Positions 25,801-38,219 of a stretch of 64,000 bases of DNA are shown here, one piece after another. The position numbers and the translations under genes were made by a program. Source of the DNA: Brachyhypopomus gauderio (lineage: Eukaryota; Chordata; Actinopteri; Gymnotiformes; Hypopomidae). The notes below the pieces were generated by a model. It was not told the DNA's origin and did no database searches. It worked only from the letters and a program-made list of their open reading frames with translations. The stretch is taken from contig NC_135225.1 in NCBI RefSeq assembly GCF_052324685.1, positions 4,726,129-4,790,128 of the forward strand, in the 5' to 3' direction. How positions within the stretch are numbered: position 1 is the first letter of the stretch; each line of letters begins with the position of its first letter.

Positions 25801-27710
25801 TTTTAAACAGATGAGTTTTGAGTCTGGATTTAAATTGTGAGTGAGTCTGTATTCCGGAGCGCAGGTGGTAGTGAGTTCCAGAGTCGGGGAGCAGAGCGGC
25901 TGAATGCTCTGCTCCCCATAGTGACAAGACGAGCAGAGGGTACAGTTAACTGTATGGAAGAAGAGGATCTGAGAGTACGGGAAGGAGTGGTGACTTGAAG
26001 TAGATCTGACAGATATGAAGGAGAAAGATTGTGGATGACTTTAAATGTAAGCAGAAGAATTTTGTAATCTGAGCGGAACTTGATGGGTAACCAGTGTAGC
26101 TGCTGTAAAACAGGAGTGATGTGGTGCGTGGAGGGGGTTCTGGTGATAATTCGGGCAGCTGCATTCTGGACTAGTTGGATTTTATGGAGGGATTTGTTGG
26201 GGAGGCCGGAGAGAAGAGAGTTGCAGTAGTCCAGACGGGAAGTGACAAGACTATTAATAAGAGTGGCAGTGGTATGGGGGGTAAGCGAGGGGCGGAGGCG
26301 GTTAATATTACGAAGGTGGAAATAAGCAGACCGGGTTATGTTATTGATGTGTGATTGAAATGATAGCGTGCTGTCGAGAATGACACCCAGACTCTTAATC
26401 TGAGGGGAAGGGCAAACTGAACAGTTATCGATGATTAGGGAAAAACTGTTTACTTTGGATAGTGATGCTTTTGTACCTACGAAAAGAACCTCAGTTTTAT
26501 CACTGTTTAATTTAAGGAAATTTGTTGTAAAATTTGTTTCCAGGATTTTATTTCTGCTAAGCAGTCTGTGAGGGTAGAAGTCTGGAGGCTGGGGGACGGT
26601 TTACTGGAGACATAGAGCTGGGTGTCGTCCGCATAACAGTGAAAACTGATTTTATATTTACGGAAGCTATTGCCAAGGGGAAGGAGGTAGATAATGAAAA
26701 GAAGGGGGCCCAGGACAGAGCCCTGGGGCACACTTGACGTAACATAGGAAGGCTGGGATATGAATGATTTAACCTAGATGACCTGAGTGCGGCCCGAGAG
26801 GTAAGATTTAAACCAATTGAGTACGATATGACGTAAACCGATGGAATATAGCCTATTGAGAAGGGTGGTGTGACAAATGGTATCAAAGGCCGCACTCAGG
26901 TCGAGAAGGACGAGAATAGTAACTAGTCCAGAATCAGCTGCCATAAGGAGGTTGTTAGTAATTTTAAGAAGAGCTGTCTCTATACTATGAAGAGGGCGGA
27001 AACCAGACTGGAACTGTTCATACAAGTTATTATAAGTTAAGTGGGAGTGAAGTTGAGCAGCTACAGTTTTTTCAAGAATGTTGAATATGAAGGCAAGATT
27101 TGAGATAGGACGTAGGTTATTGAAGTTAGTTGGGACGGCACCAGGTTTTTTGAGTATTGGAGTTATTACAGCAGATTTGAGGGAAGGAGGAACCGTTCCA
27201 GTCATAAGAGAAGAATGAATTATGTTAGAGATTAGAGGAACCAGAGAAGGGATACAAGCTTGGATGAGTACTGTAGGAAGGGGATCTATTTGACAGGTGG
27301 ATGACTTGGCCTTGTGGATTAGGTCAGAAATCTCTACATAAGTGGGAAGATAAAAAGACGTAAAAGCATGAGTGGGTGAAGAGACGGAAGAGGAGATGTA
27401 AGTGGTGGGTTCTGGACTGAGATTTAGGTGTATATTCTGGATTTTTTCATTGAAGTAGGACATGAGAGAGTTACAGAAATCAGCTGAGTGAACACTGAAA
27501 GGATGCGCAAGAAACCAGATACGAGTGCAGTTATTGTGTTTACCGTTATGATCTGGGCGTTGAGCTCCGCAGACATGGCCGAGGGGTTGGGCGTGGCGCT
27601 GAAGAGCTTGTGGAAGGCCTGCATGGCGCCCGCCGTCACCAACTTTGAACGACAGGGACAAGGAGCTCAGTCACAGCCCTGCGTACTCAGAGCCTCCATG
27701 GGGGGGTATG

Positions 27711-27742
<32 letters not shown>

Positions 27743-30361
27743 CTCACCACGTGACTCAGGGTCATGACGCGAAGGAGGGTCTCGCAGCATGACTTCACGG
27801 AGGCGAGCGGGAAGGCCGTGATCAGCTCCCTGATGAGACCCAGCACGTGTAGAGCGGTCGTGTCTTCCTTGTTGCCTGATTCAAACACAAGGACGGGAGG
27901 GTGAGACGGGCTGGCATTCGGGAGGGGCGGGGCAGGGTGGGCGGGGTCACGCCCAGGGTGGGCGGGTGTAGGCTTACCTCCCGCCTGCTCCATCTCTTTG
28001 ATGCAGTATTTGGCGGTGGTGACAGCAGCAGGGTGGTGGCTGGGCGCGTTGTCTGTGAACATGCACTCGCTGCCCCGCAGGACGGAACAGACGCCCTGCT
28101 GTGCCGCTTTACGCACCTGCCACGCACAGGACACGAGTTACAGGACACAAGCCAAAACCTCAAACACACAACACAGGCAGAGCTCAATCCGACCGCCAGC
28201 GCCAGAATCACGGTTCTTCCACACATGGAGCACCCAGACGATGATCAGAAGGCTGACCTTTGGTTTGGAGTGCACGGTGAAGCTAAGCAGACCGTGGTAG
28301 ACTTGAAGTGTGGACGGATAACTCCACACAGAGAGCTCCTGCTTCCTTAGTAAGGTGGCCACACAGGACAAGATCTGGAAAAGAGTGGCTTATAATGGTC
28401 AAACACAGTAAGATTCGGTACTTTCCTCTAAAGAATGAACTGTAAACGTGATTTACTCTTCGTTACTTATAACAAATAGCTGATTCCTTTTTTGTTTTGT
28501 TCAGTTAATAATAGCAGAAATGCATTTTAACTTAGTGCACTGACCCTATTGTGTAGCATAGTTTTACACATTGTCTTTTGTAAAGGATCTGAGCACCACA
28601 GATCCAACTATTGAAAATTCTACTATTATAAAACATTGTTAAAGAAGAAGAGATTCTCCAAACAAACTATAATAATTCTGACACGAAATGCAGAGATAAT
28701 GTCACCAAACTGTGCAAAATTATTTAAAATCAGAAACCAGTACAATAACTTTTATTTATATCTGTTCCTGCATGTAGGCTATACAATTGCAGCGCAAAAC
28801 TTATCAATGAAATGACACTGATGCTTTAAACGGCACAAACAAGTTTATCTGCTCTTACACCACAACTAAATCATTTAGGTATGTAATGCATGCCGTAGTC
28901 TGTTAATGATTTGTTGTTTAAAGGGGAGTGGTGGTAATGGGACAAACAAATCATGAAGGCAAACTGATAGTAGGAACTGCAAGAACGCTGTACTCACCCA
29001 CCGCAGAGAAGACACGCAGTCAGCACTGGCTTGTTTTGACATTACATCCATGAAGGCTTTTGCCGTGTCCGAGAACTTCTTTATCAGTACTGGAGCAGGA
29101 ACCCTGCACAGGCACAGCCAATCACCAGCAGATGTTCAAACATACATAACCAATCAGTGAAGAGCAAGAAAGGGCCTGGATCTAATGAGCTTTCACGTTG
29201 CTCTGATCCACAGATTCAGTCCAACATTCATCCAAACAGGATTCATTTCCCAACGTACTGAGCAATCGCAGAGAAAGAAATCTGAACGTCAGCTGGCGAT
29301 CAACACTGATGTTAAGGCAACATCCATATATCATCACCAGGCAGAACCTCTGAAAGCTTTTAACATTCAGAAGGATGTGTACTGGGCGTGTGATATATCC
29401 CAGCATGCAATCTTGATGGTTGGAAAGACAACGCACCTTTTCATTACGAGGTTCAGTAAGTAAGCAACAGCAGCCAGCGATTCACTGCTCTCCACGGCCT
29501 CAAGGGTCGTCATCTGTTTTAGAAATGAGGATTGAGGTCAACCAATGTAAAAACGTTAATGAAGCATGTGCAGTTTTTGGCTTTAGTGTACTGTGTTTTA
29601 CAGGAAAAGACTATAAGCAACACAAATCCCACCACAAAGATGTGATGAAGCCCACTCACCAAAGCAGCAAAGTACTCTGTCTCTGTCTCTTTCCCCCCTT
29701 GAGAGCGGATCACCTCTGTGACAGCTGCCAGTACAGCACAAATCTGCAAAACGTCACAAAAACCCCACAGAATGACATTTAATATACAAGATAAAAGACC
29801 TGACACACCAGCACTAGATCATCTAGGACAGCAGCGCTTCACACGGTCATGTCACATTAAGGAAACATCAGACGACCTCTTTGTGCGCAGCGGAGTTGGA
29901 CTCCCAGTAACGCTGAACCTTCCTAAATGTGAGGTTGGAGCAGTCGGACAGCCCGCTAAGAAATGTCCCCGATGTCCTCTCGGTGAGGGCTGCCTCGTCC
30001 ATGGCGTCCTCGGTCCCCTCGGCGGTTCTCTCCAGAGATCCCGTCTGGAGCTCATTATGGAGTTTGAGGGCATCAATCGTGAGATCACTTTTTTCTAATA
30101 AAGCAAAGAACAATGGCAAACAATATAGCTGTACAGTCAAAGGATTTCAAAACAATCTGTAATCCACGTGTTCAGTCCGGCTGGGCCATAGCAACACCTT
30201 CATTTAGCTATCTCAACTTTACCTCTGGGGCGACTGAAAAACCGGCTTCGTGCAGCTTGCCGATAGCGATCTGTCTGTGGATTTGAATCACTGCTGTGTC
30301 CTTTCTTCCATCTCTTTAATTTCTGAGCTGCTCCCGACCGCAGCTTTCCAGATTTCACCAT
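17909..30361 (-). CDS. rrp12: RRP12, pre-ribosomal HEAT-repeat protein (complete, 34 exons)
   Basis: Nucleolar HEAT-repeat protein that helps mature and export pre-40S (and pre-60S) particles with the RanGTP system. Exons from the start: 30223-30361, 29877-30094, 29660-29743, 29437-29513, 28998-29103, 28258-28374, 27978-28116, 27748-27875, 27544-27642, 25482-25573, 25291-25402, 25070-25170, 24832-24946, 23993-24135, 23450-23571, 23221-23285, 22913-23075, 22649-22803, 22375-22442, 21765-21858, 21459-21617, 21284-21364, 21092-21197, 20309-20416, 20014-20171, 19823-19914, 19368-19535, 19056-19222, 18789-18902, 18659-18708, 18501-18579, 18323-18390, 18098-18180, 17909-18011. All phases agree and total 3873 nt, 1290 residues against about 1297 in human. 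Landmarks: [15 protein letters not shown] at the N-terminus, [43 protein letters not shown] and HGFKV.ADGRLII, then a basic Lys/Arg tail. Donors of exons 2 (GTCGTC), 22 (GTTCCT) and 27 (GTCCGC) are weak. The exon 30223 start follows the family N-terminus. Confidence 0.95.
19560..19785. repeat. Minisatellite in an RRP12 intron
   Basis: About seven copies of a 30-37-bp unit made of GCGAGAGCACAGA plus a short CA run. It lies in the intron between exons 19823-19914 and 19368-19535 and produces long open frames in both directions that are not genes. Confidence 0.9.
20842..20935 (-). pseudogene. Decayed duplicate of an RRP12 exon
   Basis: Read on the minus strand this aligns with the real exon 21092-21197, including sequence just before its acceptor (AGGTTATT) and the coding core: [21 protein letters not shown] here against [22 protein letters not shown] there. 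It is 4 nt shorter near its start, which breaks the frame relative to the real exon, so it looks like a dead tandem duplicate in the next intron rather than a usable alternative exon. Confidence 0.75.
20985..21023. repeat. (CA)n microsatellite
   Basis: About 17 CA units between an RRP12 exon and its decayed duplicate. Confidence 0.9.
21627..21695. repeat. (CA)n microsatellite
   Basis: About 30 CA units directly upstream, in the gene's sense, of the exon 21459-21617, so the transcript carries a UG repeat close to this acceptor. Confidence 0.9.
22839..22885. repeat. (CA)n microsatellite
   Basis: About 22 CA units in the short RRP12 intron between exons 22913-23075 and 22649-22803; that intron is only 109 bp long. 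Confidence 0.9.
24164..24659. mobile_element. Non-autonomous PIF/Harbinger element in RRP12 intron
   Basis: The 496-bp insertion has inverted ends of about 21 bp (core GGAAACATACTTGCTGTT at 24168-24185, matched perfectly at 24638-24655). It is flanked by TTA on both sides (24161-24163 and 24660-24662), the TWA target duplication of PIF/Harbinger. Inside, the plus-strand frame 24326-24616 carries [18 protein letters not shown], which resembles the N-terminal RRWWVxxxNxxRxxxGEF motif of Harbinger transposases and then loses similarity. It is therefore an internally deleted copy. Confidence 0.88.
25612..27510 (-). mobile_element. L2/CR1-like LINE, 5'-truncated, in RRP12 intron
   Basis: A non-LTR retrotransposon lies antisense to the plus strand, in the same orientation as RRP12. 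Reverse-transcriptase blocks read in order: [58 protein letters not shown] (catalytic YADD), then the C-terminal part down to HWLPIKFR-type sequence and WNSLPPALR. It ends in an (ATT)n tail at 25616-25641, the usual L2-like 3' end. A stop at 26774-26776 and another near 26507 interrupt the frame; the apurinic endonuclease is missing. Damage is light, so the insertion is fairly young. Confidence 0.9.
27702..27740. repeat. Poly-G run beside an RRP12 exon
   Basis: A G-rich run, nearly pure, ends eight bases below the exon 27748-27875. On the RRP12 transcript it is a poly-C tract just inside the intron, after the donor. Its length is likely to be unreliable in the assembly. Confidence 0.85.
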
Positions 30362-32477
30362 TTTGGCAGGAGAAATGATACTCGCGTTTCAGCCACGCTC
30401 GTCTCCCTGCGTTCACGTCGCTACTTCGATATCGTCATCATGATGCGCCAGGTCTTCATCGTGCATGTAGTGTGCAGAAAAGACATTTCAACTTAAAAGT
30501 TTGATGTGGTCTTTTTTTATTATTATTGAAATAATTGTATTGACAGGGGGAGACATTTGGAAGTGATTAAGATTAAATATTTTGTTTTCTACTGTTCCAA
30601 ATTATTTCAATAAACCGTAGTCTGCTTAAGGAGAATAAAGTGGCCAGATACTGGTGTGTCTCCTGTGTGTGTTCTCATTGGTGTCATTGTGCTACAAATT
30701 CAGGTAGCACCAGGTAATGATAAGACTTTGTGAGATTCTTGTGAAAAAGTTCCACTAAACATATAGCACACTATAAAGAAATGCCAAATAATAATAAAAC
30801 AGTACCCCTGCACTGAGCTTGAGCAAACTGGAGGTCATTGCACTCCATGACCACAGTACCAGTTTCAAGGGCATCTCATCTCTTTAAATGAGATAATCAC
30901 TCTTCCAGTCGGCTTGTGGAAACCCAGTTCATTGCATCCTAATTTATGAACATCAGGTTTCCATATTTTATATCTGTCCGGTTGCACCACAATACAGACA
31001 CTAGCCTATACTAACATGGTTGTGTTTTGCTAATGTGTTTCATAAGATGGCTCTCACCAAATTCTTGGACTTGGAAGTCAACATAAAAAAGACAACTTTA
31101 AACAGATCAAATCAGGCAACTTTTGTAGAATTAGGTTAAAACGATTGATTAAAATCACTGAAGCAAATGCATTACATTAACACTACATTGCCTGAATACA
31201 AATCTACCAAACACTACCATGAAGCCTTCTGTTGTGGATTAAATGAACTTCAGGTACCTTTATTAAGAACGTTGGCACTTTACCTGAGTGGACTGTACAG
31301 ACCTGCCTGTCTTGAGACTGGGTTTTCCTGTATGACCTGTAGTATTTTATAGTACTTTTGTATATTTTACATATACATGAAAACTATTTTCCATTTTGTG
31401 TGCCATTCTTTTTCCATTGGTCATTATATAAAATCCATTTTATTTCTACACATGATGTAGTTTATATTTGACTGAACTTGTTCATTCTAGTTTGTTCTAT
31501 TCCATTCTGTATTAATCTAAAAACAACTTGATGAAATTCAAAGCTTAACTGCCAAAACTGAATTTTAGAATTTTTACTTGCATAATATTAATACAACAGA
31601 CAGAACAAAGTTACAGAATAATAATTCATAATCATATACGAATTGCAATAAAAACCAAATTCTTAAAATATGGCAGTTTACTCATCAAACATAGACCAAT
31701 TCCATAGGAATCCAACAAGAAAATAAATTCTTGGTTTTTCGAGAGGTTAAAATAACCAAAATCATTATACTTTCCAGGCCACAGAAGACAAGAAGGGTTC
31801 ATGTTCCAACTCACTTTACTAATCATAGTAAAGATATCATCATACATATGATTTGGTACAGAGAATTTAAAATAAATTCAACCATACTTATCAAGACAAT
31901 GTGACAGAAAATTCATGACTTAATTCACATGTAATTGAAGAGAATACAAAAAAGATGTTTTTTATATACATGAAACTGTAGAATTTTAGAAGAATTGTAA
32001 AACCTATGGAAAAACCACCCCCTTTTTTAAATGAAAATAAGACAAAAATGTTTCTTAATTTGGACTGGATCCATACGCCTGATAAACAGAAGATAAATAA
32101 CAAACATGACGCTGATATGTCATGACACTGATGTCATAGGTTGTCTTGAGTTTTGAGGGAGCACAGCTCCACAATCTCAAAGTGTCTCAGAAGTCAGTGC
32201 TTCACCATCTTCACACCACATACGAGCTCCAGACATAAAATGTACATTAGAAAAAGATCACCATTACGAGTTCAAAAGTAAAATAAATATAAAGTAAAAT
32301 AAGTAGTTTTTTTTGCCTCCTCACGACGGTCATCTCACATCAGTGCAGCCATAAACGTGAGCTTGGTATACTCCACGTGTGCACGGCTTTGACTCTCCTG
32401 TGTTGGCACAGTTAGACAGTGACCTGCAGAGTGAACTGGCCTCCACTGACATTACATCCACTGGTCCAAGGATCTGC
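30362..32477. other. Spacer between RRP12 start and ZDHHC16 end
   Basis: Contains the RRP12 promoter and 5' UTR (just right of 30361) and the ZDHHC16 3' UTR (left of 32478). I see no TATA box, exon, RNA gene or recognisable element. The right part is AT-rich with several TTTATT blocks, which read as AATAAA-like signals on the minus strand. Confidence 0.5.
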
Positions 32478-35460
32478 TCACACTGGAATCATGTCTTTTT
32501 TGAGTGGGTAGATATCCCATGTCAGGCCATCACCGTAAGGAACGTGTCCAGAAGGCAGCAAAACCCTCGTCAGCCAATGACTGTTAGAATAGCACAACAT
32601 GATGTTATATTCCAAGGACAATGATTCTTAAAATAGTTGTACTAATATAATCTGATTTTACAACATTCATGTAATGTGCAATTATGTAGTAAACATGCTC
32701 TGCTTCCAATTAGCTGGAACTGTTCGCTTATCATGGGCTCGAATTTTACTGTGTTTTATTCTAACTCATTTTCTAACTCATCCTTACCTTCTCTTCTCTA
32801 CACCAAAGAACACCTTCCAATTGTTCAGTTTCCCATAGTTGAAGATATTCTTGAAGACCTGTCATGCACAGAATTAGGTTATTTATTGCATAAGAGATAC
32901 TAATCCTGATCAGTATTCAAATACATCAAAATGTCCGTTGAAGCTACTTTAACTTGTTTGGCTTATATTGGCTGATATTTTCCAGCAGATCACAAACGTC
33001 TCTACATGTGAATTTTTTTCCAACATGAGAACTGGGCAAGTAGTCAAATATTCACACAAGCATTATGCCAAAAAAAAAAAAAAAACCTTGATATCTTAAC
33101 ATCAAACAAAAACACACACTGTTGTATATTTAGCATCTGGTGCATCCTATGCACTGGGAATAGGAAGTACATTTACTTGAATATAACTCATGATAAGGCT
33201 GCTTAGGTTAATTATCAATTATAATTATAAAGGTCACAGTTTTACCTTTCCCCGCCTTTTCATCCGTTTGGCCTCTTTACTGTTGATGTGTCTCTCAATA
33301 CTGGTCTCTCCACGGGAGATGAGGACGGCATGCCATGCGGTCAAGCCCCCTAAAGCGACAGCTACCGTGCTGGGGACCACAAGACAAGCTCAGGCATGCA
33401 GTCCATGTGTGAACGCGCTGAAGGAGGAGACCGGTGGACAGACGTACCTTGTGAGGACCCACATGTAGATAATGCTCTTATGAAACATCCTGTCCTTAAA
33501 AGTCAAAGATGATGTCTGATAATAATTCTAATTGAATAAGAGAGAGAAACAGGTCTAATTGTAAAAAAGCAATTCAAATCAATCAATCAATCCTACAAAA
33601 AAAATGCCCCACCACCAAGAGTTGTAGCAGTCCAATACAAGAAGGTCTTAAATTTCTTAAATCAGCTAGAAAGCCCCTTACAGTGGCAACAGAAAAACCA
33701 AGATGAGTTAATACCCAATTTCATACTTGCATTCTAACAAGAACACATCTAACAAGTGTTATTGCAGCATTCATATTTTTGGGTACATTTTTCCAGTACT
33801 TCTTGTAAGTATGCAAGGGTGAGTTTGTAAGTACAAAGAAAATCCAATTTGGTTTTTTGAAATGCCATCAGTGGAGTGCAAAGCTCATGAAACTACCTTC
33901 CCAGTTATGGATTCTTGTGGCAGGATTCCTATGAGCAGGCCTACACCTGTCACTGGAACCCCTTGTTTTTCCACATCCATGTGTTTGAAGTGCTATTGAA
34001 GTAACGCCAGAAAGAGAACGGGCAGCATTACTGAATGCACAGGATGCCCAGGTTTGATAACAGAAAGACGAAAGAACCTCTTTCACAGAAGAAATAAGAC
34101 TGAGTTCCCCATGTAAAGAAACCAGAGTTGTTTTCATCCCCAACAGGTGTTAAGAGTGCTGCGAATAACATACAGTCTGTAGACATGAAACATGGACAAT
34201 GTGCAGAACCTTACATCTATGGCGTTATATGCGTCTATGAAGAGGTTTCGGCCGCTAATGCTGCAGTACAGGCAGCCGAGTGTCATATAGAGACAAAAGC
34301 AGAAGAAATAACGATGGTTGAAATGTCCAACGCAGTTGTTAAGCCAAGCTGAAGACAAGTTAAGGTCGCTTGTAACTGGACAGAGGTGAACAACAGGGGA
34401 CGGCAATGCCTCATTGTGCTTACATGCATTTAATAATCTCATTACAGTGAATAACCTGATTAATAGAGTCATTTAAAATGATTACATGTACTGCCAGTAA
34501 TGTTGGTTCTGTTTACACGAGATGTGCAGTGCAAAAGGCCCTGAAAGGTTGAGTCTGTCTTCCAGAAAAGGATACGGCAATGATGGTCCATTTTCAGTAC
34601 ACACCTGCAAGCAAAGAGTAAAGTGAAGACAGCAATACAACTCGCACACATACACACACACACATATACACATACAAACACACACACACACACAGCAGAT
34701 GATGAAACTGCAGACTTGGCACCACAGGTTATTGTTCTTACGTTCTGCAAATCCCACAGTGATGAGCTCTCGGCGGTTTGGGTATTACACACTTTTTGCA
34801 GACAGATACGAATGAAATGTCATTCTTCACCTGAAAAGAAAAGCGTAGACGGCTGAATTCGTGTCAAACACGAACAATTCACCGATTTTTAACAGCATGG
34901 ATATACCGAACCTGAGGAGGGTACCCAGGGGATGTCCTGGTAGCCTTGTAGTAGTGGAAGACTATCATGACTATTATCCAGTTTCCATAACACAGATGCC
35001 ATAGGATCCAACCGAGAGAATATGTACGAAGAGCCAAAGGGAGGAGGCTGACGTAGGCGATGAGGAGAACGGAACTGGTGAGAGTCACTACTAGAAATAC
35101 GAAGACCTCAAAGACAACAAAGAAACACACAATTACACAAGCTTAGTGAAACGTGTAACGTGCCTTAAAAAGCAAAAAAAACTAAACAAAAGATAAATCA
35201 CACCCACAAACAGAGAGAATTCAGAGGCTTACCTTCCCAAACCAGCGAGTCAGAATGTCCACCATCCAGAAGACCGGCTCGAAGAGAGAATCTGTCACCA
35301 CATCAGAGTTGGTGAGCGAGTTGTAGTAGAGGGAGCGCACTATGAGGCTGATGTAGCTCAGGGGCTCCCTCAGCCTGCGAGGCGTACAGCTGCGGGTTCG
35401 CCTGGAACAGCCCCTCAGGCACCTCGCCACCAGGTGTATGGCACTGCCGCACAGTCGCAT
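32478..35460 (-). CDS. zdhhc16: ZDHHC16 palmitoyltransferase (complete coding part, 10 exons)
   Basis: Membrane S-acyltransferase of the ER/Golgi that attaches palmitate to cysteines of target proteins. Exons from the start: 35233-35460, 34912-35106, 34742-34830, 34576-34604, 34215-34348, 33897-33992, 33448-33494, 33246-33369, 32788-32858, 32478-32580 (TGA). Phases agree; the total is 1116 nt, 371 residues (human about 377). Residues 1-76 include SLYYNSLTNSD, FEPVFWMVD and RWFGK; two membrane helices follow. The zinc-binding DHHC domain begins near residue 150 (CKKC, HHCGIC) with catalytic DHHC at about 177-180, split between exons and followed by PWLNNCVGH. Later come SIIYMWVLT, the third/fourth helices, ETSIERHIN, NNWKVFFGVE and HWLTRVLLPSGH. 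Exon 33897-33992 is the least certain, since it lacks the TPPP stretch of the human protein. The ATG lies one base after the acceptor, so the upstream exon is non-coding. Confidence 0.93.
34641..34695. repeat. Short (CA)n repeat in ZDHHC16 intron
   Basis: An imperfect CA/TA dinucleotide run in the 137-bp intron between exons 34742-34830 and 34576-34604. Confidence 0.85.
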
Positions 35461-35599
35461 TCTGACCACAGAGGGCAAAGGGTGACATTCCTCAAGCAGG
35501 TCTTCACATTCTTTAATCGCATGGCACAAACATGGCAAAACACCTCAAAATATAAATACCGGTAATGCTTATGATAATTTAATGACAAAATATAAATCA

Positions 35600-37600
35600 T
35601 GTTAAAGATTAATAGGCTGAATAGGCTGTCTTGATTGTGCTTTGTGCAAAATATGTTTGTATCAGCTTGTTCATTTTTGGTGTGTACTGAGAAAGCTTGT
35701 GAAACAGCCTATTATTTACAAAATGTTTCCACAACATATGCATTTGCCAGACTTAAACTCCCACTGTGAGTCAACAGAATACCCATTGAGAGGCGTCAGA
35801 TGCCTACATGGTGTACTACATTGTGTACTGATCCAAATGTTTTAAAGTTACTGCAACAACTCTGCAGTTACTGATGAAATGCAATTGAATCATAACTTGC
35901 TAATTTACCTAGACTTCCCAGTTCATATCATGGATTTTTCATGAAAAGTTCCCAAGGAAATTAATTCCTTGGAAGAATATAATGAAAATATCATTAAGAG
36001 TGTTTTTCAGCTGTATTTATATCGCTTCATTTTTAGCACTCAGATTTTTATGTTGCATCAAGAATGTGAAAACTAGTGGAGATAATTTTTGAAAATGATT
36101 TTGCAGTTTACAAAATCCATGACACGAACTGGGAGGCTTAGGTGAACCAGCACTGAATGATTCAAATATAAACAATTGTTAACACAAATGATGAGACAAT
36201 ACACTTTTCATTTGTGAAGATTCAGTCCTGAAAAGCCCTGGACCAGACAGACTGATGTACAAGCTGTACAATACACTAAGCAAAGCTCTGAGTCATAACT
36301 CTTAGAGACACAGCCTACATTTAGATCAGTGGGCACTGACCTCTTTATTGAACGTGTAAGCCAATTAGTCAAATGAAGTATTTGATCCAGCTAGGATAAA
36401 GTGAAATAACAGAAATGAACTGTACAAAGGACATGTAGACCACTGGATTATCGAACACATACATGTCAATGTATACATGTCAAACAATTCTAGTTATTGC
36501 TCAAGAGTGAAATAATTGTTTGAGGTCACTTGTGGAAAGGCACAAACTAAATCATTAATGGATGCACAAAAGACATGACATGGGAACTTCCTACAGTCTG
36601 AACTCAAAGAGGTAACGTGTATGCACATGTTTCTCTAACCTGAAACAATTATTTATGTATACACCCTGCAGGAACATCTGAGCACATCTGAGCACTCAAT
36701 CATACAGTTAATCTGTATGATTTTAATCTGGATTTTGGGATTGTGACAGATGTTTAATCTTCACCAGGCAGCCTTCGTTCCCCCTAAAGAAAAGCCACTG
36801 CACTCCCAAATCCCTAGCAAATGAGAGATTAACACGAGCGTAAACACACACGCACATCCTTTTTTATAAGGAAACCAATGACATATTGCTGCTTTTTCAA
36901 CGGCTTTGCAAGTAGTTACATCTGATGTACAGTGAGTCTCAAAAGTAAGAAAACGAGTAAAACGAGTGTTAAAGCTATCCTTTTCTCCTTTTCACCCATT
37001 CCTGAACTTTCACTACATGGCTGAATGGTAGCAAAAGCAACATCCCATATCTGCATAAAGTATACTGATTTTATATGGCTGCCTCCTTATTTTTGAGACA
37101 CACTGAATTTAGGGTAACAGAATAAATTCTGAAATGTAAACAAAATATCCTCAGCTGAAAATAAGTAAATAGCAATAACTGGACAAAACTATACGATTCG
37201 TATCCATCAGACAACCAGATCTTCCACATTCCGCCCAGGGTGTGAGCTGCAACTTTAAAATAAAGGGTTAGGAAGAAGAGGAAGAGGAGGAGGAGGAGGA
37301 GGAAGAGGAGGGAGGGACAGAGATAGAAACGGACAAAATACCAGTCTGAGAGGCAAACACAGCTACAGATGTTGGCTCATACGGCGCCCAAATAGCTAAA
37401 TCAGCCCAAGCATAACCAGTCAGCCACTACAGCAGTACATTTGTGTCTACATGATGGTTTATAACAGGGATGGATGATCTTATTTGACATCTGGGCGTCT
37501 TTGACACTAAACATGTAGGAGTAAAGTGATGGCCCTATGCCACCTGCTAACCACTCATAATGGCAGCTAAAACCAATGCACATTACAGCTTGAGCACTCG
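35600..37600. other. Long 5' intron of ZDHHC16
   Basis: AT-rich, with no recognisable exon or mobile element. A purine-rich GGA/GGAAG run sits at about 37268-37320. Open frames in this stretch are short and lack splice or homology support. Confidence 0.45.
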
Positions 37601-37610
37601 TGATGTCTCA

Positions 37611-37700
37611 CCTGACTCTGCTCCTCTGCCGCAAAATCTCAGACAAAACAGTCAAGACATAGTATCACTGACGGAGGCTTTAATCGCGGACGTCCACGTC
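37611..37700 (-). other. zdhhc16: Probable non-coding first exon of ZDHHC16
   Basis: On the minus strand the sequence GAGTCAG is followed by GTGAGA, a good splice donor at 37611. It would join the acceptor CTCTGTGGTCAG just before the ZDHHC16 start codon at 35460. The 5' limit is a guess. This is inference from splice signals and position only. Confidence 0.5.
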
Positions 37701-38219
37701 CACGGTTCACGTTTGTTTCAGCCCTTCTGGCTCCTGCACTGTCCGGTAACGCACTGATTTGTGGGCCGTCGCGCTGGGCATTGTGGGAAATGCAGTTCAA
37801 ATTAGCATCAACAGAGTATGTGAAAGGGAATGAAGAGGGTGTAAACCCCCAATAACACATAAAACCATGTGCTGTTTAGTTGGCGGTAGCGCGCATAACA
37901 ATTTTTTTCGCATTAGTCTGTCTAGTGATTCTGACATCCCTTATCTGACATCTTTGAACAATATAAATTCTTACAACTTAAACTTGAATTAAACAAAATA
38001 TCCGACGATGCTTTGAGCAAGCGTTCATGGATTAACACCTATTTAAAATCATATTTGGTATGGTTTTAGTATGGTATGGTATGTATCTCTACATTCCAGT
38101 GCCACCAGTGAGGTGACTTTTAACTACGGTTACCCTACAGGAACAGGAAAAGATTTGGTGTATTGTGGTAGTTGTAGTCCAGTACGCTCAACACAACATG
38201 TGCTTGGCTGTGCACAGTA
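37700..38219. promoter_or_regulatory. Putative bidirectional promoter, ZDHHC16 / METTL18
   Basis: About 500 bp separates the inferred first exon of ZDHHC16 (minus) from the METTL18 start codon (plus). No TATA box is evident in either direction near the inferred starts. The divergent arrangement is directly visible; shared regulation is inferred. Confidence 0.4.

Noticed and set aside
26557-26895. Minus-strand frame of 112 codons overlapping the LINE
   Set aside because: Out-of-frame shadow of the reverse-transcriptase coding sequence.
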